DNA of 31,875 bases from a virus (IMGVR_UViG_3300030020_000068:1-31875), one strand, 5' to 3'. Positions 12,755 to 19,453 are shown, numbered from the stretch's first letter. The notes: generated from the sequence alone by a model not told the origin. A program made the numbers and translations.

Positions 12755-13177
12755 TTGTCAGGATGGATTTATGAAGGTAAAGAAATAGACGAATCAGACA
12801 TTCCAGCCGGAAGCGTAGGATTCGTCTATATCATTTTTATAGCCGGTACAGATAAAAAATATATAGGTAGAAAGATTTTAACTTCTACCAAGAGGAAACC
12901 TCCGAAGAAGGGTGAAACCCGACGCACCAAAGTCGTCTCAGCTTCTAACTGGCAAAATTATTACGGTAGCTCTGCTGAAATGAAGAATCTGCTATTGACA
13001 CAGGGTAAGGATGCCTTTATAAGAAAGATTGTTCGCTTCTGTAAGAGCAAGTCTGAAATGGCTTACTACGAGGCAAAGCTTATATTTGAAGAAGACGCCT
13101 TACTTAAAGATGAATATATCAATAAGTGGCTCACCTGTCAAATCAATGGAAAAAATCTAAATTATCTAAGGAAGTAA
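12755..13177 (+). CDS. GIY-YIG-fold phage protein
   Basis: VGFVYIIFIAGTDKKYIGRK is a GIY-YIG-type strand pair. RRTKVVSASNWQNYYGSSAE and KSKSEMAYYEAKLIFEEDAL follow the pattern of a family fixed beside phoH and the deaminase in many T4-like phages, rather than a mobile endonuclease. The Glu in YYEAKL would be the metal ligand. It starts at TTG, with CAGG upstream. It may be a resident nuclease (repair or host-DNA attack); no NUMOD DNA-binding tail is present. Confidence 0.7.
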   Translation: MSGWIYEGKEIDESDIPAGSVGFVYIIFIAGTDKKYIGRKILTSTKRKPPKKGETRRTKVVSASNWQNYYGSSAEMKNLLLTQGKDAFIRKIVRFCKSKSEMAYYEAKLIFEEDALLKDEYINKWLTCQINGKNLNYLRK

Positions 13178-13178
13178 A

Positions 13179-13667
13179 TTGAGTCGTTATCATATTTGTA
13201 ATAAGTGGGACTTCAGATTCTTGAAGCTCGCCAGAGAAGTTTCTACGTGGTCTAAGGACGGAACAAAAATAGGGGCCGTATTGGTACGTCCCGACAAGAC
13301 AGTCGCCTCAGTAGGCTTTAATGGGCTTCCTAGAGGCATTGAAGATCAAGACTATCTTGGAAACCGAGAACTTAAAAATAAGTTTGTAATTCATGCCGAG
13401 CAAAATGCAATTCTTTTTTGTAGCGATAAAGACACCAATAATTATACTATGTACGGTTGGGGTCTGCATCCTTGTGCTCATTGTGCTTCCGTATTAGCAC
13501 AAAAAAATATCAAGAGAATTGTTAGTATAGATGCTGCTAAGTTAGCATCACCTTCTTGGAAAGAAGCACAATTTCTTGCAGAAGAAATTCTAAAAAAATG
13601 TAATATTGACAACGATCACTATACAATAGAGGAATTTGAAGAAGATTATGAATATATCAATAAGTAA
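13179..13667 (+). CDS. cd: dCMP deaminase
   Basis: Converts dCMP to dUMP for thymidylate synthesis. H72-A-E74 (IHAEQNAILF) and P98-C-x2-C102 (HPCAHCASVLA) are the zinc ligands and catalytic Glu. The region SWSKDGTKIGAVLV and GFNGLPRG matches ComEB/T4 Cd. Length 162 aa is normal. TTG 13179 follows AAGGAAG by a few bases, one base after the previous stop. The end overlaps the next gene by 20 bases. Confidence 0.92.
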   Translation: MSRYHICNKWDFRFLKLAREVSTWSKDGTKIGAVLVRPDKTVASVGFNGLPRGIEDQDYLGNRELKNKFVIHAEQNAILFCSDKDTNNYTMYGWGLHPCAHCASVLAQKNIKRIVSIDAAKLASPSWKEAQFLAEEILKKCNIDNDHYTIEEFEEDYEYINK

Positions 13668-13962
13668 GGGTAACGATGAATTAACACAGCTTGACAAGAT
13701 TGCCAAGGTGCTGTATGAAATGTATAATTTCGATACGCAACCTGATATGCTAGTCACAGGCATATTTACGACACCTTATCAAAAGCAAGGTGTACAGTAT
13801 ACAGAAGAAGAACTGAAAAGTTTTAATTATCATTATGATAGAATTCAAAATAATGCTGACGAGAATACCCCAATGATTTATGCATGGCGTAAGTGGGGTC
13901 CAAAGGCTGTAGAAATTCAGCTTCGTTTAGAGAAACAAGGTTTAACAATAAAGGAAATTTAA
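13648..13962 (+). CDS. Hypothetical protein (104 aa)
   Basis: ATG 13648 lies within the deaminase end, with GAGGA at 13629-13633; a TTG at 13636 would also fit. The sequence has LYEMYNFDTQPDMLVTGIFT and MIYAWRKWGPKAVEIQLRLE. Soluble; no recognised motif. Confidence 0.55.
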   Translation: MNISISKGNDELTQLDKIAKVLYEMYNFDTQPDMLVTGIFTTPYQKQGVQYTEEELKSFNYHYDRIQNNADENTPMIYAWRKWGPKAVEIQLRLEKQGLTIKEI

Positions 13963-13963
13963 T

Positions 13964-14260
13964 ATGTCAACAAATTATTTTTATGAAGAATTAGAAAAAA
14001 TAATTTCAGAGTATAATTTTGAAATTGCTGATGATAATACATTCGTTAATATGAAAAAAAGTGTATATTCATTTGTAAATAAACTATATGATAATGGGTT
14101 TATTCTAAAAATTTCTGATAAAGAAGTTAATTTAGAAAACTTATGTATAGTAGTGTATTCAGAGAATGATAATATCACAGTTGTTTTTAATGATAATCGT
14201 TATGATGTTATGTTAAAAGTTGTATTTGAATTTAATTCTGTAAAATTTGAGGAAATCTAA
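13964..14260 (+). CDS. Hypothetical protein (98 aa)
   Basis: ATG 13964 follows AAGGA (13950-13954) by nine bases and the previous stop by one. Acidic, beta-rich at the C terminus (IVVYSENDNITVVFNDNRYD). Very AT-rich coding with few G or C third positions compared with the nucleotidyltransferase after it. Unknown function. Confidence 0.55.
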   Translation: MSTNYFYEELEKIISEYNFEIADDNTFVNMKKSVYSFVNKLYDNGFILKISDKEVNLENLCIVVYSENDNITVVFNDNRYDVMLKVVFEFNSVKFEEI

Positions 14261-14296
14261 TACGTCAAAGTTGGATTGAAAGAAGGACATAAAATT

Positions 14297-15274
14297 ATGA
14301 GTATTGAAGGTCGTGGTTTTAAGCGCAATACAATCGAAAAAGTTATTCGTGCAAAGATTAATAACTGGCTAAAGTCAATTAATGATGATAATCTAAAGAA
14401 AATAATCAAAGAAAATTACATTCTGACTGGTGGAGCTATTACTTCACTCTTGCAGGGTGAACAACCTAATGATTATGATCTTTATTTTGCAACTCGTGAG
14501 TCTGCTGTTAAGGTAGCAGAATATTATCTTGACAAGTGCTCAAAGGAGCAGGACAGCAAGGTTAAGATTTATATTGACGAAAATGTAGCTGATCGAGTCA
14601 AGATTGTCATCAAGTCAGTTGGTATTCTTCAAGGTGCAAAAGACAATACTGAAGGCTACGAGTATTTTGAGACTTTCGAAGGTCAAGATGGTGTAGCAGA
14701 TACAATTGAATCTTACCTTAACAAGAATAATGTAAAGAGTCAAGAAAAGTATGCTGTTGCAATGGTAACAAGCAATGCTGTTTCGTTGAATAACGATGTA
14801 CAATTAATTTTTCGTTTCTTCGGTGACGCAGCAGAAATTCATAAGAATTATGACTTCCTGCATGTTACAAATTATTTCACCGAAAAGGATGGTCTAGTAC
14901 TCAATTCAGATGCTCTTGAGGCTATCATGTCCAAGACATTGAAGTATGTCGGATCACGATATCCGATCTGCACCATGTTCCGTATTCGAAAGTTTATCAA
15001 TCGAGGATGGTCAATCAATGCAGGAGAAATGCTAAAGATTGCATTTGATATCAATAAGTTAGACCTTAATGATATCAATGTGTTCTATGAGCAGCTTGTA
15101 GGCGTCGATGCAGCATACTTTCATCAGCTTATGGGAATGCTCGATAAGTGGATTAAAAAGAATCCTGATGTAGAGCTAGATCGTAGCTATCTATTTGAAT
15201 TGATTAACAAAGTCTTCGAAGATCATGATTTTTCTGATATGGAAGAACTTCATGACGAGGTAGACGGTGAGTGA
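14297..15274 (+). CDS. Nucleotidyltransferase (pol beta fold) protein
   Basis: ILTGGAITSLLQGEQPNDYD then LYF (residues 42-63) is the GG...DxD signature of the poly(A) polymerase/CCA-adding type nucleotidyltransferase head; G45, G46, D59 and D61 would bind the nucleotide and metal. The rest (about 260 aa) has no domain I know. ATG 14297 follows AAGGA (14282-14286); a TTG seven codons upstream is weaker. Possible jobs include RNA end addition or nucleotide modification of a protein. It overlaps the next gene by 8 bases. Confidence 0.75.
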   Translation: MSIEGRGFKRNTIEKVIRAKINNWLKSINDDNLKKIIKENYILTGGAITSLLQGEQPNDYDLYFATRESAVKVAEYYLDKCSKEQDSKVKIYIDENVADRVKIVIKSVGILQGAKDNTEGYEYFETFEGQDGVADTIESYLNKNNVKSQEKYAVAMVTSNAVSLNNDVQLIFRFFGDAAEIHKNYDFLHVTNYFTEKDGLVLNSDALEAIMSKTLKYVGSRYPICTMFRIRKFINRGWSINAGEMLKIAFDINKLDLNDINVFYEQLVGVDAAYFHQLMGMLDKWIKKNPDVELDRSYLFELINKVFEDHDFSDMEELHDEVDGE

Positions 15275-15581
15275 CTTCACATATAAGTGGGGAGAAGATG
15301 TCCGAGCAGGAATTTATTCATGGTGGCCTATTGCAGAGAAGCAAGGGCTCACCAAGGTTGAATTTCTTATCTATGCATTTGACTTGCTTATTAACGAAGA
15401 TTCTGGTAAGCTAAAAGAGCTTATCAAGGCTTCTATTGAAGCTAATCCAGATATGGTAGCCAAAGCAAAAAAGAATCCTAAGCTTGCTAACTGGTTTATT
15501 GGTCAGGTAATGAAGTTAGATTCTTCTTTCGATCCTAAAGCTTTGTTAGAAGAAGTCAATAAACAATTAGAGGTATTGTAA
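15267..15581 (+). CDS. GatB/YqeY-like domain protein
   Basis: The second half, IKASIEANPDMVAKAKKNPK followed by LANWFIGQVMKLDSSFDPKAL, resembles the C-terminal domain of GatB and YqeY (NPKAVNFLVGQVMKATKGKANP). In cells that domain contacts tRNA in the Asp-tRNA/Glu-tRNA amidotransferase. Only this small domain is present, so no enzymatic activity is expected; tRNA binding is an inference. It starts at GTG within the previous gene. Confidence 0.6.
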   Translation: MSDFTYKWGEDVRAGIYSWWPIAEKQGLTKVEFLIYAFDLLINEDSGKLKELIKASIEANPDMVAKAKKNPKLANWFIGQVMKLDSSFDPKALLEEVNKQLEVL

Positions 15582-15811
15582 TGGATATATGCGGTGTTGA
15601 TATTAGATTAGATCAATATCAGATTTCTTCACAAAGAATAAAGAATTCTCTTGAATTAATTTTTAAATATGGTCAAGTAGATGGTTCACACCATAAGGCT
15701 TGGGTTATAGATCAAGTTACCAGAATTCTAACAGAACATCAATATGATGAATTTGTTTCTGAATATGGTGGTTATGGCGAATTTGAATGGGATACAGGAG
15801 TTGCTCCATGA
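15581..15811 (+). CDS. Small phage protein (76 aa)
   Basis: ATG 15581 overlaps the previous TAA. The core GQVDGSHHKAWVIDQVTRIL is a pattern (DGxHHKxWVIDQxxR) I associate with a widespread small myovirus protein of unknown function. It ends over the next gene's start. Confidence 0.55.
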   Translation: MDICGVDIRLDQYQISSQRIKNSLELIFKYGQVDGSHHKAWVIDQVTRILTEHQYDEFVSEYGGYGEFEWDTGVAP

Positions 15812-16101
15812 TTAATATACTTAATACAATTAAACAGGCTATTAAAGAAACCATTGAAGAAATCGGAATGGCTAATTTCCGTAGAACATCTTTCTTTGCC
15901 TCAAATCAAACAAAATATTCTGACTACTGTCCAGATTACGATAATGTAACTCAGGTAGAAAAGAATATCTATACTGATGGAAAAGAATTCTTTTTTTCCG
16001 ATGAAACCGGAGATTTAGCCGGTCCATACGAATCAGTAGATCAGGCAAGAACTAAACTCAAAGAATATTGTCATTGGTTAGAAACAGGAGAAGTGGTATG
16101 A
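15808..16101 (+). CDS. Hypothetical protein (97 aa)
   Basis: ATG 15808 follows AGGAG at 15795-15799. The sequence KEFFFSDETGDLAGPYESVD then QARTKLKEYCHWL looks like a small domain that displays a sequence-derived beta sheet plus helix. Unknown function. It overlaps the next gene by 4 bases. Confidence 0.6.
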   Translation: MINILNTIKQAIKETIEEIGMANFRRTSFFASNQTKYSDYCPDYDNVTQVEKNIYTDGKEFFFSDETGDLAGPYESVDQARTKLKEYCHWLETGEVV

Positions 16102-16283
16102 CACACGATCAAGTTAAAAATGTTGTAAAGTATCCTACAGAATTTAAGCGTAATTACAAACGTTTTTATGGAAGACACTGGATCGATCCTCAAGATACTC
16201 ATGAACCTATTTCAACACAACAAATTTCAATATTTGTTCTTGGGCTTGTAGTATTTTTATGGATTGCAGCTTTTTTAATTTAA
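16098..16283 (+). CDS. Tail-anchored small membrane protein (61 aa)
   Basis: ATG 16098 follows AGGAG (16086-16090). A basic N-terminal half (KRNYKRFYGRHW) is followed by one C-terminal transmembrane helix (QQISIFVLGLVVFLWIAAFL). It would sit in the inner membrane with its N terminus in the cytoplasm (inference). It is the last gene before the tmRNA promoter. Confidence 0.6.
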   Translation: MTHDQVKNVVKYPTEFKRNYKRFYGRHWIDPQDTHEPISTQQISIFVLGLVVFLWIAAFLI

Positions 16284-16286
16284 GGG

Positions 16287-16315
16287 TTGACATTCAAAGT
16301 CGGATATGAGATAAA
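16287..16315 (+). promoter_or_regulatory. Sigma-70-type promoter for the tmRNA
   Basis: Consensus -35 TTGACA (16287-16292), a 17-base spacer, and -10 GATAAA (16310-16315). It is the only good promoter before the tmRNA acceptor piece and starts just after the preceding stop codon. Confidence 0.65.
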
Positions 16316-16348
16316 TAGATTGTAGACGGAATGAATAACTAAACTTAG

Positions 16349-16372
16349 AAATCTCTAAAGAAATCTCTAAAG
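16349..16372 (+). repeat. Tandem 12-bp repeat, two copies
   Basis: AAATCTCTAAAG is repeated twice without gap in the leader between the promoter and the tmRNA acceptor piece. Bases 16316-16439 otherwise hold no gene that I can support. Confidence 0.75.
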
Positions 16373-16439
16373 AATGTTCTTGGTTCCCTATGTATATGTA
16401 TATGAATAGTAGTCTTACTACCATATATGTACAGCGTTC

Positions 16440-16516
16440 GTTCTGTTTACATGTAAACGTTGAGCTATCGTAGATAGTGCTGAAAGACCGGGGGGCAGTA
16501 CCCCGCCGGTCCACCA
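16440..16516 (+). ncRNA. ssrA: tmRNA acceptor piece (permuted ssrA, 3' half)
   Basis: This piece carries the 3' end of the tRNA-like domain. The T arm is CGGGG-GGCAGTA-CCCCG (16489-16505), five pairs with a seven-base loop. It is followed by acceptor strand CCGGTCC (16506-16512) and encoded ACCA (16513-16516). Upstream, TGCTGAAA (16478-16485) can pair with TTTTGGCA of the coding piece to make helix P2, and CTATC-GTA-GATAG (16465-16477) forms a hairpin beside it. The acceptor strand pairs with GGGCCGG at 16608, 92 bases downstream, so the gene order is circularly permuted as in alphaproteobacteria. The 5' end is approximate. Bases 16517-16607 are the spacer that would be removed during maturation. 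Confidence 0.85.
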
Positions 16517-16607
16517 AAAGTGTATATGAGACAATTAAAATTATTCGGATAATAAAGATTATAGTCGTTATAATGTAATCCGAACATTATACATATACGT
16601 TTTTGAT

Positions 16608-16803
16608 GGGCCGGAAATAGGCTCGATTTTGGCAGGAAGTGGGTAAGGAGTTTACCGGGCGGTGTCGCTCTGATACGGGACACAAAACTGTAAATGTCGC
16701 AGCTAATGACAATAGACCCGCTGTTTCTGAAGCAATGAGAATTGCAGCTTAAACTTTAAGGTTTTGCAGTCCGAGGGGAACTGTATAAAATAATCCCCTC
16801 ACT
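16608..16803 (+). ncRNA. ssrA: tmRNA coding piece (permuted ssrA, 5' half)
   Basis: GGGCCGG (16608-16614) is the 5' acceptor strand. It is followed by AAATAGGCTCGATT, a match to the conserved tmRNA D-loop region (AAUGGNUUCGAC), and TTTTGGCA (16627-16634) for P2. Hairpins GGTAA/TTACC (16642-16656) and GTGTC/GACAC (16662-16683) lie in the PK1 area. The tag frame is at 16699-16752. After it, CAGT/ACTG (16767-16770/16780-16783) interleaves with GAGGGG/CCCCTC (16773-16778/16795-16800), a clear H-type pseudoknot. Together with the upstream acceptor piece it should rescue stalled ribosomes and tag their products. The 3' end is approximate. Confidence 0.87.
16699..16752 (+). CDS. tmRNA proteolysis tag reading frame
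   Basis: The frame has no start codon. Resume codon GCA follows AATGTC (E. coli: ATAGTC GCA). It encodes AANDNRPAVSEAMRIAA and then TAA. The ANDN beginning and the -AA end are hallmarks of alphaproteobacterial tags. At 17 encoded residues it is longer than the usual 10-13, and the penultimate residues (RIAA) differ from the common LAA or VAA, which could change recognition by ClpXP adaptors (inference). Confidence 0.85.
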   Translation, partial: AANDNRPAVSEAMRIAA

Positions 16804-16929
16804 TCTTTCTTTTATATTAGAACATATATAACGATCATTAACTCGACCTTTATGACCGCCTACATAAAATAATTTAGCTTTGGTATCATACCAAATGTAT
16901 ACATAACCAGTATAAATAATTGTTGACAA
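16756..16929 (-). pseudogene. Truncated GIY-YIG endonuclease abutting the tmRNA
   Basis: On the minus strand TTG 16929, with AGGAG seven bases before it, opens a frame MSTIIYTGYVYIWYDTKAKL, FYVGGHKGRVNDRYICSNIK, ending after 57 codons. The first 40 residues are the N terminus of a GIY-YIG nuclease (YVYIWYD...FYVGGHKG). From about residue 41 the frame runs into the antisense of the tmRNA coding piece, so the rest of the nuclease is missing. The homology break coincides with the tmRNA 3' edge near 16803-16810. Confidence 0.75.
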
Positions 16930-16951
16930 ATGCTGTCTCCTAAATTAAAGT
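16923..16951 (+). promoter_or_regulatory. Sigma-70-type promoter before small gene cluster
   Basis: TTGACA (16923-16928), 17 bases, TAAAGT (16946-16951). The -35 box is perfect and the -10 weak. It lies about 70 bases before the 49-aa gene at 17019. A late-type TATAAATA also lies just upstream at 16911-16918. Confidence 0.5.
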
Positions 16952-17018
16952 CTAATGAGATAGAATGAATGGAAGCGGGAACTTCGCGATTCGTGTCATT
17001 TATTTATAGGAGGATAAT

Positions 17019-17168
17019 ATGACTAAGAAGCAAAATCGCCGTGCTCGTCGCATCCTCAACAATAACATGGAATTCAATATGCCGATTTCCGGTCACAAAA
17101 TGAACAAGATTAAATATGGTTGTGGATTAGCAGTACAGGATATCAAACTTAAATATAACGAAGAATAA
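17019..17168 (+). CDS. Small basic protein (49 aa)
   Basis: ATG 17019 follows a strong AGGAGG (17009-17014). The product begins MTKKQNRRARRILNNNMEF, very basic, then has a neutral C terminus. Its codons are richer in C/G than those of its neighbours (CGC CGT GCT CGT CGC ATC CTC), as in a recently acquired or highly expressed gene. Likely an early, nucleic-acid-binding product (inference). Confidence 0.65.
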   Translation: MTKKQNRRARRILNNNMEFNMPISGHKMNKIKYGCGLAVQDIKLKYNEE

Positions 17169-17177
17169 GGAGTAGAT

Positions 17178-17408
17178 ATGTCTATCTATAAAAACCTTAC
17201 CATTGCAGAATGGCAACATAAATTCGCCGGAGAATTTTTTGATCTTTTTGTTGAATATGAATTAAAATCGTTTGGTAAACGTATTATATTAGAAGCAAAT
17301 CTTTATGAAATTGCTTATAATAATGCGGTAGCAGCTTCCGACGAGTGGAAACAAATTGATCCTGTGGAATCTGCAAAAATTAAATTTCTCGAATTAAAGA
17401 TAGGATAA
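17178..17408 (+). CDS. Hypothetical protein (76 aa)
   Basis: ATG 17178 follows AAGGAG (17167-17172). It is helical with a middle stretch EFFDLFVEYELKSFGKRIIL. No family recognised. It is second in the small-gene run behind the promoter at 16923. Confidence 0.6.
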   Translation: MSIYKNLTIAEWQHKFAGEFFDLFVEYELKSFGKRIILEANLYEIAYNNAVAASDEWKQIDPVESAKIKFLELKIG

Positions 17409-17409
17409 T

Positions 17410-17775
17410 ATGTTAAAGAGTTTACTATTAGTTTCTATACTGATTTTTGCATCAGTAGGTATTGCACATGCCACAGAATTAAAAATTACAAAAGAAATGC
17501 AGGCCGAAATGTGTCCTACACCTTTTGATCATTCTAGGATTGGTAATCAAAAGCCATCTTTTGGTTGGGTAAATCCATTTACTGATGTGATTAATAGTTA
17601 TTATATCGGTCCAGAAGGTATTGTTCTGCATGTAGAAACAAAGATTAAAAATAATAAAGTTGTTTCAAGCTGTATAACAGAAGTTGGAGCTATTCCGGGT
17701 GTTATTGATATTCCTACACCTAATACAGCACCAACACCAAAGGACGCACCAAAGGGTGATGTTCCTGCACTATAA
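17410..17775 (+). CDS. Secreted small protein (121 aa)
   Basis: It has a classical signal peptide, MLKSLLLVSILIFASVGIAH-A, with a likely cut after AHA (residue 21). The mature part has two cysteines (MCPTP and SSCITE) that could form a disulfide in the periplasm, and a proline-rich C terminus (PTPNTAPTPKDAPK). No lipobox. Not recognised. A second secreted protein of similar design is at 18668. Confidence 0.65.
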   Translation: MLKSLLLVSILIFASVGIAHATELKITKEMQAEMCPTPFDHSRIGNQKPSFGWVNPFTDVINSYYIGPEGIVLHVETKIKNNKVVSSCITEVGAIPGVIDIPTPNTAPTPKDAPKGDVPAL

Positions 17776-17783
17776 GGTAAGAT

Positions 17784-17945
17784 ATGTCTATTGTAAATAA
17801 GCTAACCGAAAAAGTTTTCGAATATTTTAAATATCGTGATGTCGTTAAAGAATTAAGTTCAATGACAGACCGAGAACTTTGTGATATTGGTATTTCACGT
17901 TGCGATATTCCATGCATTGCTAAGGAAGCCTCAAAAAATGGCTAA
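17784..17945 (+). CDS. DUF1127 (YjiS-like) protein
   Basis: 53 aa. The C-terminal half ELSSMTDRELCDIGISRCDI matches the DUF1127 core (ELsxlsdReLxDIGlsRxDI), with a basic or aromatic helix (VFEYFKYRDVVK) ahead of it. DUF1127 proteins are small arginine-rich regulators abundant in alphaproteobacteria; some bind RNA and affect mRNA and sRNA levels. ATG 17784 follows AAGGTAAG. It overlaps the next gene by 8 bases. A phage copy could act on host post-transcriptional control. Confidence 0.82.
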   Translation: MSIVNKLTEKVFEYFKYRDVVKELSSMTDRELCDIGISRCDIPCIAKEASKNG

Positions 17946-18432
17946 ACTTTTAAAAGATATTCTTATATCAGAAGGAATCGAACATCTGTTCAAAAATCGA
18001 GCAGTAGGAATGATTTCTGCTGTAAAAGGACATCATACAGAAAAGCAAAATGCTGATCTAACAAGCCAGCTTGGAAAAGCTTTAAAAAATCGTGGACATA
18101 CTGTAATACCAGCAAAAGGTGGCTACGTCGAAAATTTTGGTACAGATGTTGCAAAGCATTCTCATGAAGATTCATTTGTGGTTGCACATAAAACGCAGGG
18201 TGATGATCATGGTGCTTTGTTAAAAGATTTAACAGAACTTGGTGCTCGTTACGGTCAAGATTCTATTCTTCATAAGCCTCATAATTCAGATGTTGCATCA
18301 TTTCATGGTACAACAGATGGCGTTTGGCCGGGAAAAGGAAAAGTTGAACCTGTAGGAAGACTAAATACTAAGTCTAAGAATCCACAGTATTACACAGAAT
18401 TGCCAAACGGCAAGCGATTTTCCTTCGAATAG
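17938..18432 (+). CDS. DUF3293-like phage protein
   Basis: 164 aa. GMISAVKGHHTEKQNADLTS, LGKALKNRGHTVIPAKGGYV, HEDSFVVAH and LGARYGQDSILHKPHNSD follow the outline of DUF3293 proteins (N..L...L...GY...P..G.....E.SFLV.......L...YGQ.S). Function unknown. ATG 17938 has AAGGA at 17922-17926; an in-frame upstream start at 17881 lies inside the DUF1127 gene and is rejected. Confidence 0.6.
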   Translation: MAKLLKDILISEGIEHLFKNRAVGMISAVKGHHTEKQNADLTSQLGKALKNRGHTVIPAKGGYVENFGTDVAKHSHEDSFVVAHKTQGDDHGALLKDLTELGARYGQDSILHKPHNSDVASFHGTTDGVWPGKGKVEPVGRLNTKSKNPQYYTELPNGKRFSFE

Positions 18433-18435
18433 CAC

Positions 18436-18463
18436 TTGACATTTTATTCTCTTGTGAGATACT
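18436..18463 (+). promoter_or_regulatory. Sigma-70-type promoter
   Basis: TTGACA (18436-18441), 16 bases, GATACT (18458-18463). It begins three bases after the previous stop and lies 23 bases before ATG 18487. Probably active early with host RNA polymerase. Confidence 0.65.
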
Positions 18464-18486
18464 AAATTTTCATGATGGAGATAAAA

Positions 18487-18660
18487 ATGACAAAAGAACG
18501 TTGGAAGGCAAAAATTGTTATAAATGTACCTGTAAAAGGTAAGATTGAAGAAATCGAAGAAATTTTTCTTTTTGATGAATATGTGGAATTAGGCGACTAT
18601 ATCGAACAAGGTCCAGATTGGAACCTAATCGTTAGAGTTACTGTAGTTCATAACACATAG
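18487..18660 (+). CDS. Small hypothetical protein (57 aa)
   Basis: ATG 18487 has GATGGAG (18474-18480) six bases upstream. Alternative ATGs at 18472 and 18475 are too near the promoter. Beta-strand-rich with a central acidic stretch (IEEIEEIFLFDEYVEL). First gene of its transcript. Unknown. Confidence 0.6.
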   Translation: MTKERWKAKIVINVPVKGKIEEIEEIFLFDEYVELGDYIEQGPDWNLIVRVTVVHNT

Positions 18661-18667
18661 GAGCATT

Positions 18668-19117
18668 ATGTTAAAATATCTTATCCCTTTTCTGCTTGTA
18701 TCAAGTCTCGCCTTTGCTGATGAAGCAAAGATTAAGACGCCAAAACTCGACAAAGTATCTTGTTCAACAAATTTTGAACAAATGAAGTCTGACCTTCATA
18801 ATGCCGGTTATACAGCATTATTCGTTGCCAAAGATGTAAAAAATAAATCAATCTTGCATGAAGTGATGTATGATGCAGCCACCGATCATTTGGCTTCTAT
18901 TACTATGTATACAGAAGCAGATGGTAAGACTGTGGATAAGATTTGTCTCGATAATGTATTAGTCGAGCCATATGGATTTGGTCCCACCTTTAGGGACTTC
19001 GTTGTTCATCAAAAGATCGACGACTTCAATAAAGCAGCAGATGCCGTTGTTGAAGAAAAAAAGAAACACGCCTTAGAAGAACATGATCCTTTTCAGGGTG
19101 ATCCTACTAAATCATAA
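18668..19117 (+). CDS. Secreted small protein (149 aa)
   Basis: Signal peptide MLKYLIPFLLVSSLAFA-DEA, cut likely after residue 17. Two cysteines (VSCST, KICLD) and a central alpha/beta stretch (LHEVMYDAATDHLASITMYT) suggest a small disulfide-bonded periplasmic domain. The end is charged and lysine-rich. ATG follows TAGGAGC. Unknown family; companion to the secreted protein at 17410. Confidence 0.62.
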   Translation: MLKYLIPFLLVSSLAFADEAKIKTPKLDKVSCSTNFEQMKSDLHNAGYTALFVAKDVKNKSILHEVMYDAATDHLASITMYTEADGKTVDKICLDNVLVEPYGFGPTFRDFVVHQKIDDFNKAADAVVEEKKKHALEEHDPFQGDPTKS

Positions 19118-19132
19118 CTAATGGAGTTTAAA

Positions 19133-19438
19133 ATGAGTAAGACAGCAACACAGTATAGTGCAGAAATTGAAACACTTTTGAGTGAGGCAAATAAGAATGT
19201 TGAAAAGGCACTCGCACTTGCAAATGAAACAGGATTGGTTGTAAATTATCATCCTGATGGTATGGGAACTTATTATCCAAAGCTTACTAAGGATCAAGTC
19301 CTCAAGTGGGTTGAAGAAGGTTCATACCCCAACCTAAGTTGGGAAGATAGGGATCGTGCTGATCAAATTCTTTCAGGAGAAGTTGATCACTTCGACGAAG
19401 ATGATGATTATGATCATTGGCAGACATCATTTTGTTAA
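19133..19438 (+). CDS. Acidic hypothetical protein (101 aa)
   Basis: ATG 19133 has ATGGAG six bases ahead; an ATG at 19121 overlaps that site. Helical N terminus, a middle YHPDGMGTYYPKLTKDQVLK, and a very acidic C terminus (SGEVDHFDEDDDYDHWQTS). It may be a small regulator or DNA mimic, which cannot be shown. Confidence 0.6.
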   Translation: MSKTATQYSAEIETLLSEANKNVEKALALANETGLVVNYHPDGMGTYYPKLTKDQVLKWVEEGSYPNLSWEDRDRADQILSGEVDHFDEDDDYDHWQTSFC

Positions 19439-19453
19439 TAAAGGAGATTTAAA

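Noticed and set aside
16349-16372. CRISPR-like repeat
   Set aside because: Only two adjacent copies with no spacers.
16465-16683. Minus-strand frames across the tmRNA region
   Set aside because: They are shadows of the structured RNA: no ribosome-binding site, no family, and the helices explain the conservation-like pattern.
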